DNA of 64,000 nt. Source: Paraburkholderia sp. (GTDB lineage Bacteria > Pseudomonadota > Gammaproteobacteria > Burkholderiales > Burkholderiaceae). The stretch is from NCBI RefSeq assembly GCF_024281035.1, contig NZ_JAMXLH010000020.1, forward strand, positions 171,892 through 235,891, read 5' to 3'. The notes below the pieces were generated by a model. That model was not told where the DNA came from and made no database searches. It saw only the letters and a program-made list of their open reading frames with translations. Both the position numbers and the translations under genes were made by a program. Below, in pieces: positions 48,213-55,146 of this stretch (position 1 is its first letter; each line of letters opens with the position of its first letter).

Positions 48213-48239
48213 GCGGGGCGCGTTGGTTTCGCGCCCCGC
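48213..48239. terminator. Hairpin between convergent eamA-type gene and amiC
   Basis: A perfect 10-bp stem gcggggcgcg / cgcgccccgc with loop ttggttt. No U-run follows on either strand, so it may be a weak or Rho-assisted stop. Confidence 0.5.
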
Positions 48240-48244
48240 GCACC

Positions 48245-49831
48245 TCAGGTCATGCGGTTTTTCGCAAGCGGCGGATTCGCCGCGAAATAGCGCTTGATGC
48301 CCTTGAGAATCGCGTTCGCCATCTTGTCGCGATAGGCGTCGTCGTTGAGCTTCGTCTCTTCTTCCGGGTTGCTGATGAACGCGGTCTCGACAAGGATCGA
48401 CGGAATGTCGGGCGCCTTGAGCACCGCGAAGCCCGCCTGCTCGACCGAGCCCTTGTGCAGCTTGTTGATGTCGCCGATCTCGTTGAGCACGAAGTTGCCG
48501 TAGCGCATCGAATCGCGGATCTGCGCCGTGGTCGACATGTCGAAGAGCGCGCGGTTCACGGCGGCGTCGGCGGTCTGGACGTTGATGCCGCCAATCTGGT
48601 CCGACGAGTTTTCCTTGTTCGCCATCCAGCGCGCCGCGGCGCTCGACGCCCCGTGCTCGGACAGCGCGAACACCGACGAGCCGCGCGCGGTCGGCGTCGT
48701 GAACGCGTCCGCGTGGATCGACACGAAAAGGTCCGCACCCACGCGCCGCGCCTTTTGCACGCGCACGTTCAAGGGCACGAAGAAGTCGGCGTCGCGCGTC
48801 ATCATCGAGCGCATGTTGGGCTGCGCGTCGATCTTCGCGCGCAGCCGCTTCGCGACGTCGAGCGCCACATGTTTTTCGTAGGTGCCCGCGCTGCCGATCG
48901 CGCCCGGATCTTCGCCGCCGTGGCCCGGATCGATCGCCACCGTCAACAGACGCACCGTGCCGCCCTTGCCGGACTTCGGCGCAACGAAGCCGTAGTTGTC
49001 GTCCCCGCTCTCGGCACCGTCCTGGGCGAGCGCGGGCGCCGAGGGTGACGTGGGTGCAGCGGGTGACTTCAGCGCGGACTTCGGCGTGCGTTGCGCGATG
49101 ACCGGCGGCGCGGACGGTGCAGGGCGCGCCGCGTGTACGCGAGGCGCGGCGGCTGAAGGGTTTGCCCCGTCGTTTTGCGCGTAGCGCTCGAAGAAGGCGT
49201 CGCTGTTGTCGGCCGACGGCTCGGTTGGCGCGGCTGAGGGGCCCGCGAGCGTCGAAGGCGGCACGTCGTGCCGCATCGTCTCTCTCGCGTCGAGCTGCTC
49301 CTGCTTCTTCTCGGTCTGTGCGAGCAGTTCCATCAGCGGATCGGGCGCGACGGCGGGATACAGGTCGAACACGAGCCGGTAACGGTAGGTGCCGACCGGC
49401 TGCAGCGTGAACACCTGCGGCTTCACCGAGCCCTTGAGATCGAACACCATGCGCACGACGTGCGGCTGATATTGGCCGACGCGCACGGACTGGATCTGCG
49501 GATCGTTCGGCGCGATCTTCGAGACGAGATTCTTCAGGGCGTCGTCGAGGTCGAGACCGTTGAGGTCCACGACTAGACGGTCCGGGCCGCGCAGCGTCTG
49601 CTGCGTGGTCTGGAGCGGCTGATCCGATTCGATCGTGACGCGCGTGTAATCGCGCGCAGGCCACACGCGCACGCCGACCACCGAAGTCGCGAAAGCGAGG
49701 CGCGGCGCCGCGAGGCCCAGCACCAGCGTGGACGCGCCCGCCTTCAGGATCTGCCGGCGCCGCCAGTTGTGCGTCGCGGTGGCGGCCGATTCGATCGTGC
49801 GGAACGGTTTGATTAACAACTTTCTAGACAT
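48245..49831 (-). CDS. amiC: N-acetylmuramoyl-L-alanine amidase, AmiC type, Tat-exported
   Basis: Periplasmic amidase that splits septal peptidoglycan during cell separation (528 aa). A twin-arginine signal peptide is clear: WRRRQILKAGASTLVLGLAA (about 23-42). An AMIN domain (about 50-160: VWPARDYTRVTIES) targets the septum, followed by a Pro/Ala-rich linker (about 180-300). The amidase_3 domain has zinc ligands in AIDPGHGGEDPGA, the Glu in TYEKHVALD, and SIHADAF, with catalytic Glu in ILVETAFISN. It overlaps the tsaE 3' end by 19 nt. GGAAAGG precedes ATG at 49829-49831. Confidence 0.95.
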   Translation of the reverse strand: MSRKLLIKPFRTIESAATATHNWRRRQILKAGASTLVLGLAAPRLAFATSVVGVRVWPARDYTRVTIESDQPLQTTQQTLRGPDRLVVDLNGLDLDDALKNLVSKIAPNDPQIQSVRVGQYQPHVVRMVFDLKGSVKPQVFTLQPVGTYRYRLVFDLYPAVAPDPLMELLAQTEKKQEQLDARETMRHDVPPSTLAGPSAAPTEPSADNSDAFFERYAQNDGANPSAAAPRVHAARPAPSAPPVIAQRTPKSALKSPAAPTSPSAPALAQDGAESGDDNYGFVAPKSGKGGTVRLLTVAIDPGHGGEDPGAIGSAGTYEKHVALDVAKRLRAKIDAQPNMRSMMTRDADFFVPLNVRVQKARRVGADLFVSIHADAFTTPTARGSSVFALSEHGASSAAARWMANKENSSDQIGGINVQTADAAVNRALFDMSTTAQIRDSMRYGNFVLNEIGDINKLHKGSVEQAGFAVLKAPDIPSILVETAFISNPEEETKLNDDAYRDKMANAILKGIKRYFAANPPLAKNRMT

Positions 49832-50409
49832 GCCTTTCCCGATGCGCTGTATGCATAGGCGGTGAGCACGCGGCCCTCGCCGTAGTTCCCGGGTTCGAGC
49901 GAGAACACGAGGTCCGGTACGCCGAGCAGGCCACCCGCGCGTTGCGGCCACTCGACGAGACACACCGCGCCGGCCGCGAAATACTCGCGAAAACCGGCGT
50001 CGGCCCATTCGGCCGGATCGCTGAACCGGTACAGATCGAAGTGATAAAGCTGAAGTTCGCCGTTCGCCGTCTCTACCGTGTAGGGCTCGACGAGTGTATA
50101 GGTGGGGCTGCGCACGCGTCCGGCGTGGCCGAGTGCGCGCAGCGTTGCGCGCACGAGCGACGTCTTGCCCGCGCCCAGCTCGCCCACCAGTTGCACATGC
50201 AGGCCGCCAAAGCGCGGTGTCTGCGCGTCTTGTGCGTCCTGCGCGGCTTGGGCGGTTTGTGAGCGGTGCACTTCGAGCGCATGGGCAAAGCGTGCGCCGA
50301 ACGCGTCGGTGGCGGCTTCGTCCGCGAGGTCGAAGCGGCGTTCGAGCAGGATGGCGGCGAACGGTTGCTGTGCGTGTTCGAAACCGGACGTGACGGACTT
50401 AAGGGACAT
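49813..50409 (-). CDS. tsaE: tRNA threonylcarbamoyladenosine biosynthesis ATPase TsaE
   Basis: ATPase needed with TsaB, TsaD and TsaC for the t6A37 modification of ANN-decoding tRNAs (198 aa). It has Walker A GELGAGKTSLVR (about 69-80), SPTYTLVEPY, LYHFDLYRF and LVEWPQRAG, all TsaE hallmarks. The N-terminal region has an added AQAAQDAQDAQT stretch (about 49-60) compared with short TsaE proteins. It is coupled to amiC by overlap and divergent from queG with only 17 bp between start codons. Confidence 0.94.
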   Translation of the reverse strand: MSLKSVTSGFEHAQQPFAAILLERRFDLADEAATDAFGARFAHALEVHRSQTAQAAQDAQDAQTPRFGGLHVQLVGELGAGKTSLVRATLRALGHAGRVRSPTYTLVEPYTVETANGELQLYHFDLYRFSDPAEWADAGFREYFAAGAVCLVEWPQRAGGLLGVPDLVFSLEPGNYGEGRVLTAYAYSASGKACLESC

Positions 50410-50414
50410 TCTCG

Positions 50415-50420
50415 TAAAAT
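50415..50420 (+). promoter_or_regulatory. -10-like box TAAAAT directly before queG
   Basis: TAAAAT ends 6 nt before the queG ATG, with no Shine-Dalgarno sequence between. A leaderless mRNA is possible. GTGACG at 50390-50395 is a poor -35 at 19-bp spacing, inside the tsaE start. Confidence 0.4.
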
Positions 50421-50426
50421 GACGTG

Positions 50427-51854
50427 ATGAACCGCAGTCCCCAGCCTTCCTCTTCAGACTCCGCGCCCGGCTTCACGGACGCGGCAGATCCTTCATCCGG
50501 CGCGGCAGATGCCGCAGCGTCGTCGTGCGAAGCGCACGCGAGTGCTTTGCCGCATTCGTCGTCTTCGGCGCCGCTCGATTCAGCGGCGCTTGCCGCGCTT
50601 GCGACGCGCATCCGGACATGGGGACGAGAACTGGGGTTCGGTGCGATCGGCATCAGCGACACCGATCTGTCGCATGCCGAAGCGGGCCTCGCCGCGTGGC
50701 TCGAAGCGGGCTGCCACGGCGAAATGGATTATATGGCCAAACATGACATGAAACGCGCGCGGCCAGCGGAGCTTGTGGCCGGTACGCGACGCGTGATTAC
50801 CGTGCGCATGTCTTATTTGCCGGCGGCGGCGTTCTCTCCCGACGCAGACAACGCAGGCGCGACGGCGGCTGCAAGCGGGACGCAAGATTCAGTCCAATCC
50901 GCGCAAACCGCACAAACCGCGCAAGGCGACTGGCGCGCACGCGAGCGCGCACGGCTCGCCGATCCGCAGGCCGCCGTCGTGTCGGTCTATGCGCGTGGCC
51001 GCGATTATCACAAGGTGCTGCGCGCGCGTTTGCAGCAGCTTGCGGAGCGTATCGAGGGCGAGATCGGCTCGTACGGGCATCGCGTGTTCACCGATTCGGC
51101 GCCGGTGCTCGAAGTCGAACTCGCGCAAAAGGCGGGCGTGGGCTGGCGCGGCAAGCACACGCTGCTCCTGCAGCGCGACGCGGGCTCGCTCTTTTTCCTC
51201 GGCGAACTCTACGTCGACGTGCCGCTGCCTGTGGACGACAAAGCGGACGACGAAGCGGACGACAATGCCGCAACGACACCCGACCCCGCGAAAGAAACGG
51301 CGGGCGCGCACTGCGGCAGCTGCACGCGCTGCATCACCGCGTGCCCGACCGGAGCGATTACAGCGCCGTATCGCATGGATGCGCGGCGCTGCATTTCGTA
51401 TCTGACGATCGAATTGAGGGGCAGTATTCCCCTGGAAATGCGCGAGCTGATCGGCAATCGTGTGTATGGCTGCGACGACTGCCAGCTCGTGTGCCCGTGG
51501 AACAAGTTTGCGCAGGCCGCACCCGTCGCCGATTTCGACGTGCGGCACGGACTCGATCGCGCGACACTCGTCGAGCTGTTCGCCTGGAGCGCTAAAGAAT
51601 TCGACGAGCGCATGCAGGGCAGCCCGATCCGCCGCATCGGCTATGAGTGCTGGTTGCGCAATATCGCGGTCGGGATGGGCAACGCGTTGCGTGCGCCGCG
51701 CGTCCCCGCCGGGCAGCACGCGGGCGTGCTGCGCGCGAACAAGCCACTCGACGCCGAAGCACGCGCGGCCATCGTTGCGGCGCTGCGCGCGCGCGAGCAC
51801 GACGAATCGGAACTCGTGCGCGAGCATGTGCAGTGGGCGCTCGAGGCGGCGTAG
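50427..51854 (+). CDS. queG: Epoxyqueuosine reductase
   Basis: Cobalamin- and Fe-S-dependent reductase that finishes queuosine in tRNA (475 aa). Two 4Fe-4S motifs are seen: CGSCTRCITACPTGAI (about 292-307) and CDDCQLVCPWNKF (about 350-362). The N-terminal LGFGAIGISDTDL and the MDYMAKH stretch carry the cobalamin-site residues. The first 50 residues and two internal segments (EADDNAATTPD, ASGTQDSVQSAQTAQT) are low-complexity additions. A GTG three bases earlier is an alternative start. Adenosyltransferase for B12 is encoded at 1.5 kb. Confidence 0.95.
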   Translation: MNRSPQPSSSDSAPGFTDAADPSSGAADAAASSCEAHASALPHSSSSAPLDSAALAALATRIRTWGRELGFGAIGISDTDLSHAEAGLAAWLEAGCHGEMDYMAKHDMKRARPAELVAGTRRVITVRMSYLPAAAFSPDADNAGATAAASGTQDSVQSAQTAQTAQGDWRARERARLADPQAAVVSVYARGRDYHKVLRARLQQLAERIEGEIGSYGHRVFTDSAPVLEVELAQKAGVGWRGKHTLLLQRDAGSLFFLGELYVDVPLPVDDKADDEADDNAATTPDPAKETAGAHCGSCTRCITACPTGAITAPYRMDARRCISYLTIELRGSIPLEMRELIGNRVYGCDDCQLVCPWNKFAQAAPVADFDVRHGLDRATLVELFAWSAKEFDERMQGSPIRRIGYECWLRNIAVGMGNALRAPRVPAGQHAGVLRANKPLDAEARAAIVAALRAREHDESELVREHVQWALEAA

Positions 51855-51931
51855 ATTACAAAACGCAGCGAAAACGAAGTGGCGAACGAGCCGCGCGCTG
51901 AAACCGCGCCGCGGCGCAGACGGAGGCAAGC

Positions 51932-52405
51932 ATGTTTAATGCAGTAATCGACGCACCGTTCGGCAAGGTCGGTATCCGCACCGGCGGCGAGACGGTGCGC
52001 GAGATCGTCTATCTGCCCGAAACGACCGCGAACTACGCGCCCGACTGCGCGCTCGCGGCGCGCACGGCGGCGCAGATCGTGCGCTATTTCGAGGACGCGT
52101 CCGCGGGCTTCGACTTGCCGCTTGCCGCACTCGGCACGCCGTTCCAGCGGCGCGTGTGGCACGGCATCTGCGCGATCGGGCCGGGCGCGGTGCTCACCTA
52201 TGGCGAACTGGGCAGGCGCATCGGCAGCGAGTCGGCGCGCGCGGTCGGCCAGGCGTGCGGCTCGAATCCGTTTCCGCTCGTGATCCCGTGTCACCGCGTG
52301 GTGTCGGCGAGCGGCATCGGCGGCTTCGCGCATCACGGCGGCGACGGGTTTTTCCGCGATGTGAAGCGCTGGCTGCTCGCGCACGAAGGCACGTCGATCC
52401 GATGA
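51932..52405 (+). CDS. ogt: Methylated-DNA--protein-cysteine methyltransferase
   Basis: Suicide repair protein that removes alkyl groups from O6-alkylguanine (157 aa). The acceptor Cys is residue 120 in IPCHRVV, preceded by GQACGSNPFPLV and the DNA-binding helix TYGELGRRIGS. GGAGG lies 10 nt before the ATG. Its TGA overlaps the xerD ATG as ATGA, so the two are coupled. Confidence 0.95.
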   Translation: MFNAVIDAPFGKVGIRTGGETVREIVYLPETTANYAPDCALAARTAAQIVRYFEDASAGFDLPLAALGTPFQRRVWHGICAIGPGAVLTYGELGRRIGSESARAVGQACGSNPFPLVIPCHRVVSASGIGGFAHHGGDGFFRDVKRWLLAHEGTSIR

Positions 52406-53382
52406 CCGGTGCGAACCCGCAGGCCGACGCGCTGGCAACCGAGGCCGCCGCCGATTCAGCCGACACCCCGACGCCCGAAGCCGCCGCCGCGCTCAACGCG
52501 AGCCTCCTGTGCATCGACACGTTTTGCGACGCGCTGTGGCTCGAACACGGCCTCTCGCGCAACACGCTCGATGCGTACCGTCGCGATTTGCGTCTGTTCG
52601 CCGAGTGGCTCGCGAGCGCGCGCGCGAGCACGCTCGATACCGCGCGCGAAGACGATCTCTTCGCCTACAGCGCGCGCCGCAAGGAAGACAAATCGACGTC
52701 GGCGAACCGGCGGCTTTCGGTATTTCGCCGTTACTACGGCTGGGCGCTGCGCGAGCAGCGCGTGCATGCCGATCCGACCGTGCGCATCCGCTCGGCGAAA
52801 CAGCCGCCGCGCTTTCCCACGACGCTCAGCGAGGCGCAGGTCGAGGCGCTGCTCGGCGCCCCCGACGTTACGACGCCGCTTGGTCTGCGCGATCGCACGA
52901 TGCTCGAACTGATGTACGCGAGCGGCCTGCGCGTGACCGAACTCGTGACGCTGAAGACCGTCGAGGTCGGGCTGAACGAAGGCGTCGTGCGCGTGCTCGG
53001 CAAGGGTGCGAAAGAGCGGCTGATTCCTTTCGGCGAGGAGGCGCATGCGTGGATCGAGCGCTATCTGCGCGAGGCGCGGCCCGTGCTGCTCGGCGCGCGT
53101 ATGGCCGACGCGCTGTTCGTGACCGCGCGCGCGCAGGGCATGACGCGCCAGCAGTTCTGGCACATCATCAAGCGCCACGCGGCGGCGGCGGACGTGCATG
53201 CGCCGCTCTCGCCGCACACGCTGCGCCACGCGTTCGCGACGCACCTGCTCAATCACGGCGCGGACCTGCGCGTCGTGCAGTTGCTGCTCGGACATAGCGA
53301 CATCTCGACGACGCAGATCTACACGCACGTCGCGCGCGAGCGCCTCAAGCTGCTGCACGCGAGACACCATCCGCGCGGGTAG
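52402..53382 (+). CDS. xerD: Tyrosine recombinase XerD
   Basis: Site-specific recombinase that, with XerC, resolves chromosome dimers at dif (326 aa). The SAM-like N-terminal domain has LSRNTLDAYRRDLRLFAEWL (about 51-70). The catalytic residues are intact: Arg in MYASGLRVTELV, Lys in GKGAKERLIPF, HTLRHAFATHLL, and the LLGHSDISTTQIYTHV end with the nucleophile Tyr. An N-terminal Ala/Asp/Thr-rich stretch of about 30 residues precedes the fold. It is coupled to ogt. No dif site was recognised. Confidence 0.95.
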   Translation: MTGANPQADALATEAAADSADTPTPEAAAALNASLLCIDTFCDALWLEHGLSRNTLDAYRRDLRLFAEWLASARASTLDTAREDDLFAYSARRKEDKSTSANRRLSVFRRYYGWALREQRVHADPTVRIRSAKQPPRFPTTLSEAQVEALLGAPDVTTPLGLRDRTMLELMYASGLRVTELVTLKTVEVGLNEGVVRVLGKGAKERLIPFGEEAHAWIERYLREARPVLLGARMADALFVTARAQGMTRQQFWHIIKRHAAAADVHAPLSPHTLRHAFATHLLNHGADLRVVQLLLGHSDISTTQIYTHVARERLKLLHARHHPRG

Positions 53383-53398
53383 GGTGACGCGGCGACGC

Positions 53399-53463
53399 CT
53401 TGTCCCCGCTTTGTCTGCGCTTCGTCCCCGCTTCGTCCCCGCTTGGTCCCCGCTTGGTCCCCG
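53399..53463. repeat. Six tandem about 11-bp units (cttcgtccccg type) after xerD
   Basis: One 10-bp and five 11-bp units, starting 16 bp after the xerD stop: variants cttgtccccg, ctttgtctgcg, cttcgtccccg (two) and cttggtccccg (two). It lies between xerD and the ybaK promoter. Confidence 0.9.
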
Positions 53464-53492
53464 CATCGATGCAGCCCGGCACGCGTGCGCAT

Positions 53493-53498
53493 TACAAT
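53493..53498 (+). promoter_or_regulatory. -10-like box TACAAT directly before ybaK
   Basis: TACAAT ends 6 nt before the ybaK ATG, and no ribosome-binding site is present. This is consistent with leaderless transcription. Confidence 0.42.
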
Positions 53499-53504
53499 GC
53501 GCCG

Positions 53505-53996
53505 ATGAGCAAATCGAAACACGTCTCCGAAACGCCCGCCACGCAGATGCTGCGCCGCGCGGGCGTCGCCTTTGGCGAACATCCCTACGAATACGTCGAG
53601 CACGGCGGCACATCCGAATCGGCGCGTCAGCTTGGCGTGGACGAGCATCGCGTCGTCAAGACGCTCGTGATGGAAGATGAGCACGCGAAGCCGCTGATCG
53701 TGCTGATGCACGGCGACCGCACGGTATCGACGAAGAACCTCGCGCGCCAGATCGGCGCGAAGCGCATCGAGCCCTGCAAGCCCGAAGTCGCGAACCGGCA
53801 TTCCGGGTATCTCGTCGGCGGCACATCGCCGTTCGGCACGAAGAAGACGATGCCGGTCTACGTCGAGTCGACGATCCTCGAACTCGACGCCATCTGGCTC
53901 AACGGCGGACGCCGCGGCTATCTCGTGAGCCTCGCGCCCGCGGTGCTCGTCTCGCTGCTCGGCGCGAAGCCCGTGCAGTGCGCAAGCGTCGAATAA
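53505..53996 (+). CDS. ybaK: Cys-tRNA(Pro)/Cys-tRNA(Cys) deacylase YbaK
   Basis: Editing enzyme that hydrolyses mischarged Cys-tRNA(Pro) (163 aa). The core lysine lies in VVKTLVMEDEH. TVSTKNLARQIG, then GYLVGGTSPFGTKKTMPVYVE and LNGGRRGYLVSL, are YbaK/EbsC hallmarks. The start is ATG at 53505; an upstream in-frame extension runs through the 11-bp repeat array and has no family sequence. Confidence 0.94.
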   Translation: MSKSKHVSETPATQMLRRAGVAFGEHPYEYVEHGGTSESARQLGVDEHRVVKTLVMEDEHAKPLIVLMHGDRTVSTKNLARQIGAKRIEPCKPEVANRHSGYLVGGTSPFGTKKTMPVYVESTILELDAIWLNGGRRGYLVSLAPAVLVSLLGAKPVQCASVE

Positions 53997-54187
53997 CGTT
54001 GACTAACGTCGAATAGCGGCGAGTAGCGACGAGTAGCGGCGCGCGGGCGGCGACTGTAGCGCACGCCTCGGCAGGTTCCCGGGTTCGCGCGCACCGCGCG
54101 CTTCGGTAGAATGGGCGGCCTCGCGCATCCGGCGAGGCCACGATGGCCGCGCCGCGCGCCATGTTCAACCTCCACCGGGTCTCGTGC

Positions 54188-54811
54188 ATGTACAACTTGT
54201 TTGTCGCCGTTCTGGCCTATCTGATCGGCTCGGTTTCGTTTGCCGTGGTCGTGAGCGCCTCGATGGGCCTCGCCGATCCGCGCTCCTACGGCTCCGGCAA
54301 TCCCGGCGCGACCAATGTCCTGCGCAGCGGCAACAAGAAGGCCGCGATCCTCACGCTGCTCGGCGACGCCTTCAAGGGCTGGCTGGCCGTGTGGCTCGTC
54401 GCGCACTACGGTCCGCGCTTCGGTCTCGGCGACCTGGCGATCGCGCTTGCCGCCATCGCCGTGTTCCTCGGCCATCTCTATCCGGTGTTCTTCCGCTTCC
54501 AGGGCGGCAAGGGCGTGGCCACCGCCGCGGGCGTGCTGCTCGCGATCCATCCGGTGCTCGGCGGGGCGACGGTGCTCACCTGGCTCATCATCGCGTTCTT
54601 CTTCCGCTACTCGTCGCTCGCGGCGCTCGCCGCAGCCGTGTTCGCGCCGCTCTACGACGTCTTCATGTTCGGCCCGAATGTCATCGCGCTCGCGGTTCTC
54701 GGGATGAGCGTGCTGCTGTTCTGGCGCCACCGCTCGAATATTTCGAAGCTGATCGCGGGCACCGAAAGCCGCATCGGCGACAAGAAGAAAACCGCCGAAA
54801 CCGGTCAGTAA
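54188..54811 (+). CDS. plsY: Acyl-phosphate:glycerol-3-phosphate acyltransferase PlsY
   Basis: Inner-membrane enzyme that starts phospholipid synthesis by acylating glycerol 3-phosphate with acyl-phosphate (207 aa). Three conserved motifs are present: [14 protein letters not shown] (about 38-51), [18 protein letters not shown] (about 98-115) and the late [15 protein letters not shown] stretch. Hydrophobic helices surround them. The start is ATG at 54188; a longer reading adds 15 polar residues before the first helix. The last four codons are the first unit of a 12-bp tandem repeat that contains the TAA stop. Confidence 0.94.
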   Translation: MYNLFVAVLAYLIGSVSFAVVVSASMGLADPRSYGSGNPGATNVLRSGNKKAAILTLLGDAFKGWLAVWLVAHYGPRFGLGDLAIALAAIAVFLGHLYPVFFRFQGGKGVATAAGVLLAIHPVLGGATVLTWLIIAFFFRYSSLAALAAAVFAPLYDVFMFGPNVIALAVLGMSVLLFWRHRSNISKLIAGTESRIGDKKKTAETGQ

Positions 54812-54904
54812 GCCGGTCAACAAGCCGGTCAACAAGCCGGTCAACAAGCCGGTCGATAAACCGGTCGATAAACCGGTCGATAAACCGGTCGACAAGCCGG
54901 TTTT
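54800..54904. repeat. 12-bp tandem array that includes the plsY stop codon
   Basis: Units in frame with plsY: accggtcagtaa (ends the gene), gccggtcaacaa three times, gccggtcgataa, accggtcgataa twice, accggtcgacaa, then a partial gccggtt. The fourth codon of each unit is either TAA or CAA. Confidence 0.95.
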
Positions 54905-55146
54905 GCAGCAAGAGCGGGCCTGCGTGCCCGCTTCGTCATTCACAGCGGCACGTGCGCCGCTGCCCGCCGCTTTACACCCCGCCTGTTTCGTCCGCTTCGT
55001 CCGTTCGGTCCATGTCGTCCGATTGGTAGATTCGCGCCCCGTTATTGATGCGGCTCAAGTTTGCCGTGGGGGTTGCCGTAAACCCGAGGCATGGCCCCGG
55101 ACCGTTGCTGGCGGCCAACTCGCTTTTTGCAGGAGCCGACTTCCCC
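54812..55146. other. plsY-mcp spacer (335 bp): repeat array plus sigma-28 promoter
   Basis: No gene supported. It holds the 12-bp array (to about 54904) and the flagellar-type promoter at 55055-55082. Between them is pyrimidine-rich sequence containing cgtccg/cgttcg repeats, with no other visible signals. Confidence 0.6.
55055..55082 (+). promoter_or_regulatory. FliA (sigma-28) promoter of the chemoreceptor gene
   Basis: TCAAGTTT (55055-55062), 12 nt, GCCGTAAA (55075-55082). This is close to the flagellar sigma-28 consensus TAAAGTTT-N11-GCCGATAA and to the TCAAG-N15-GCCG form. A chemoreceptor is an expected FliA target, and the start codon is 64 nt downstream. Confidence 0.68.

Noticed and set aside
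54681..54911. Minus-strand ORF with LVDR/FIDR repeats after plsY
   Set aside because: It is the 12-bp array read in reverse, overlapping plsY, without ribosome site or family.
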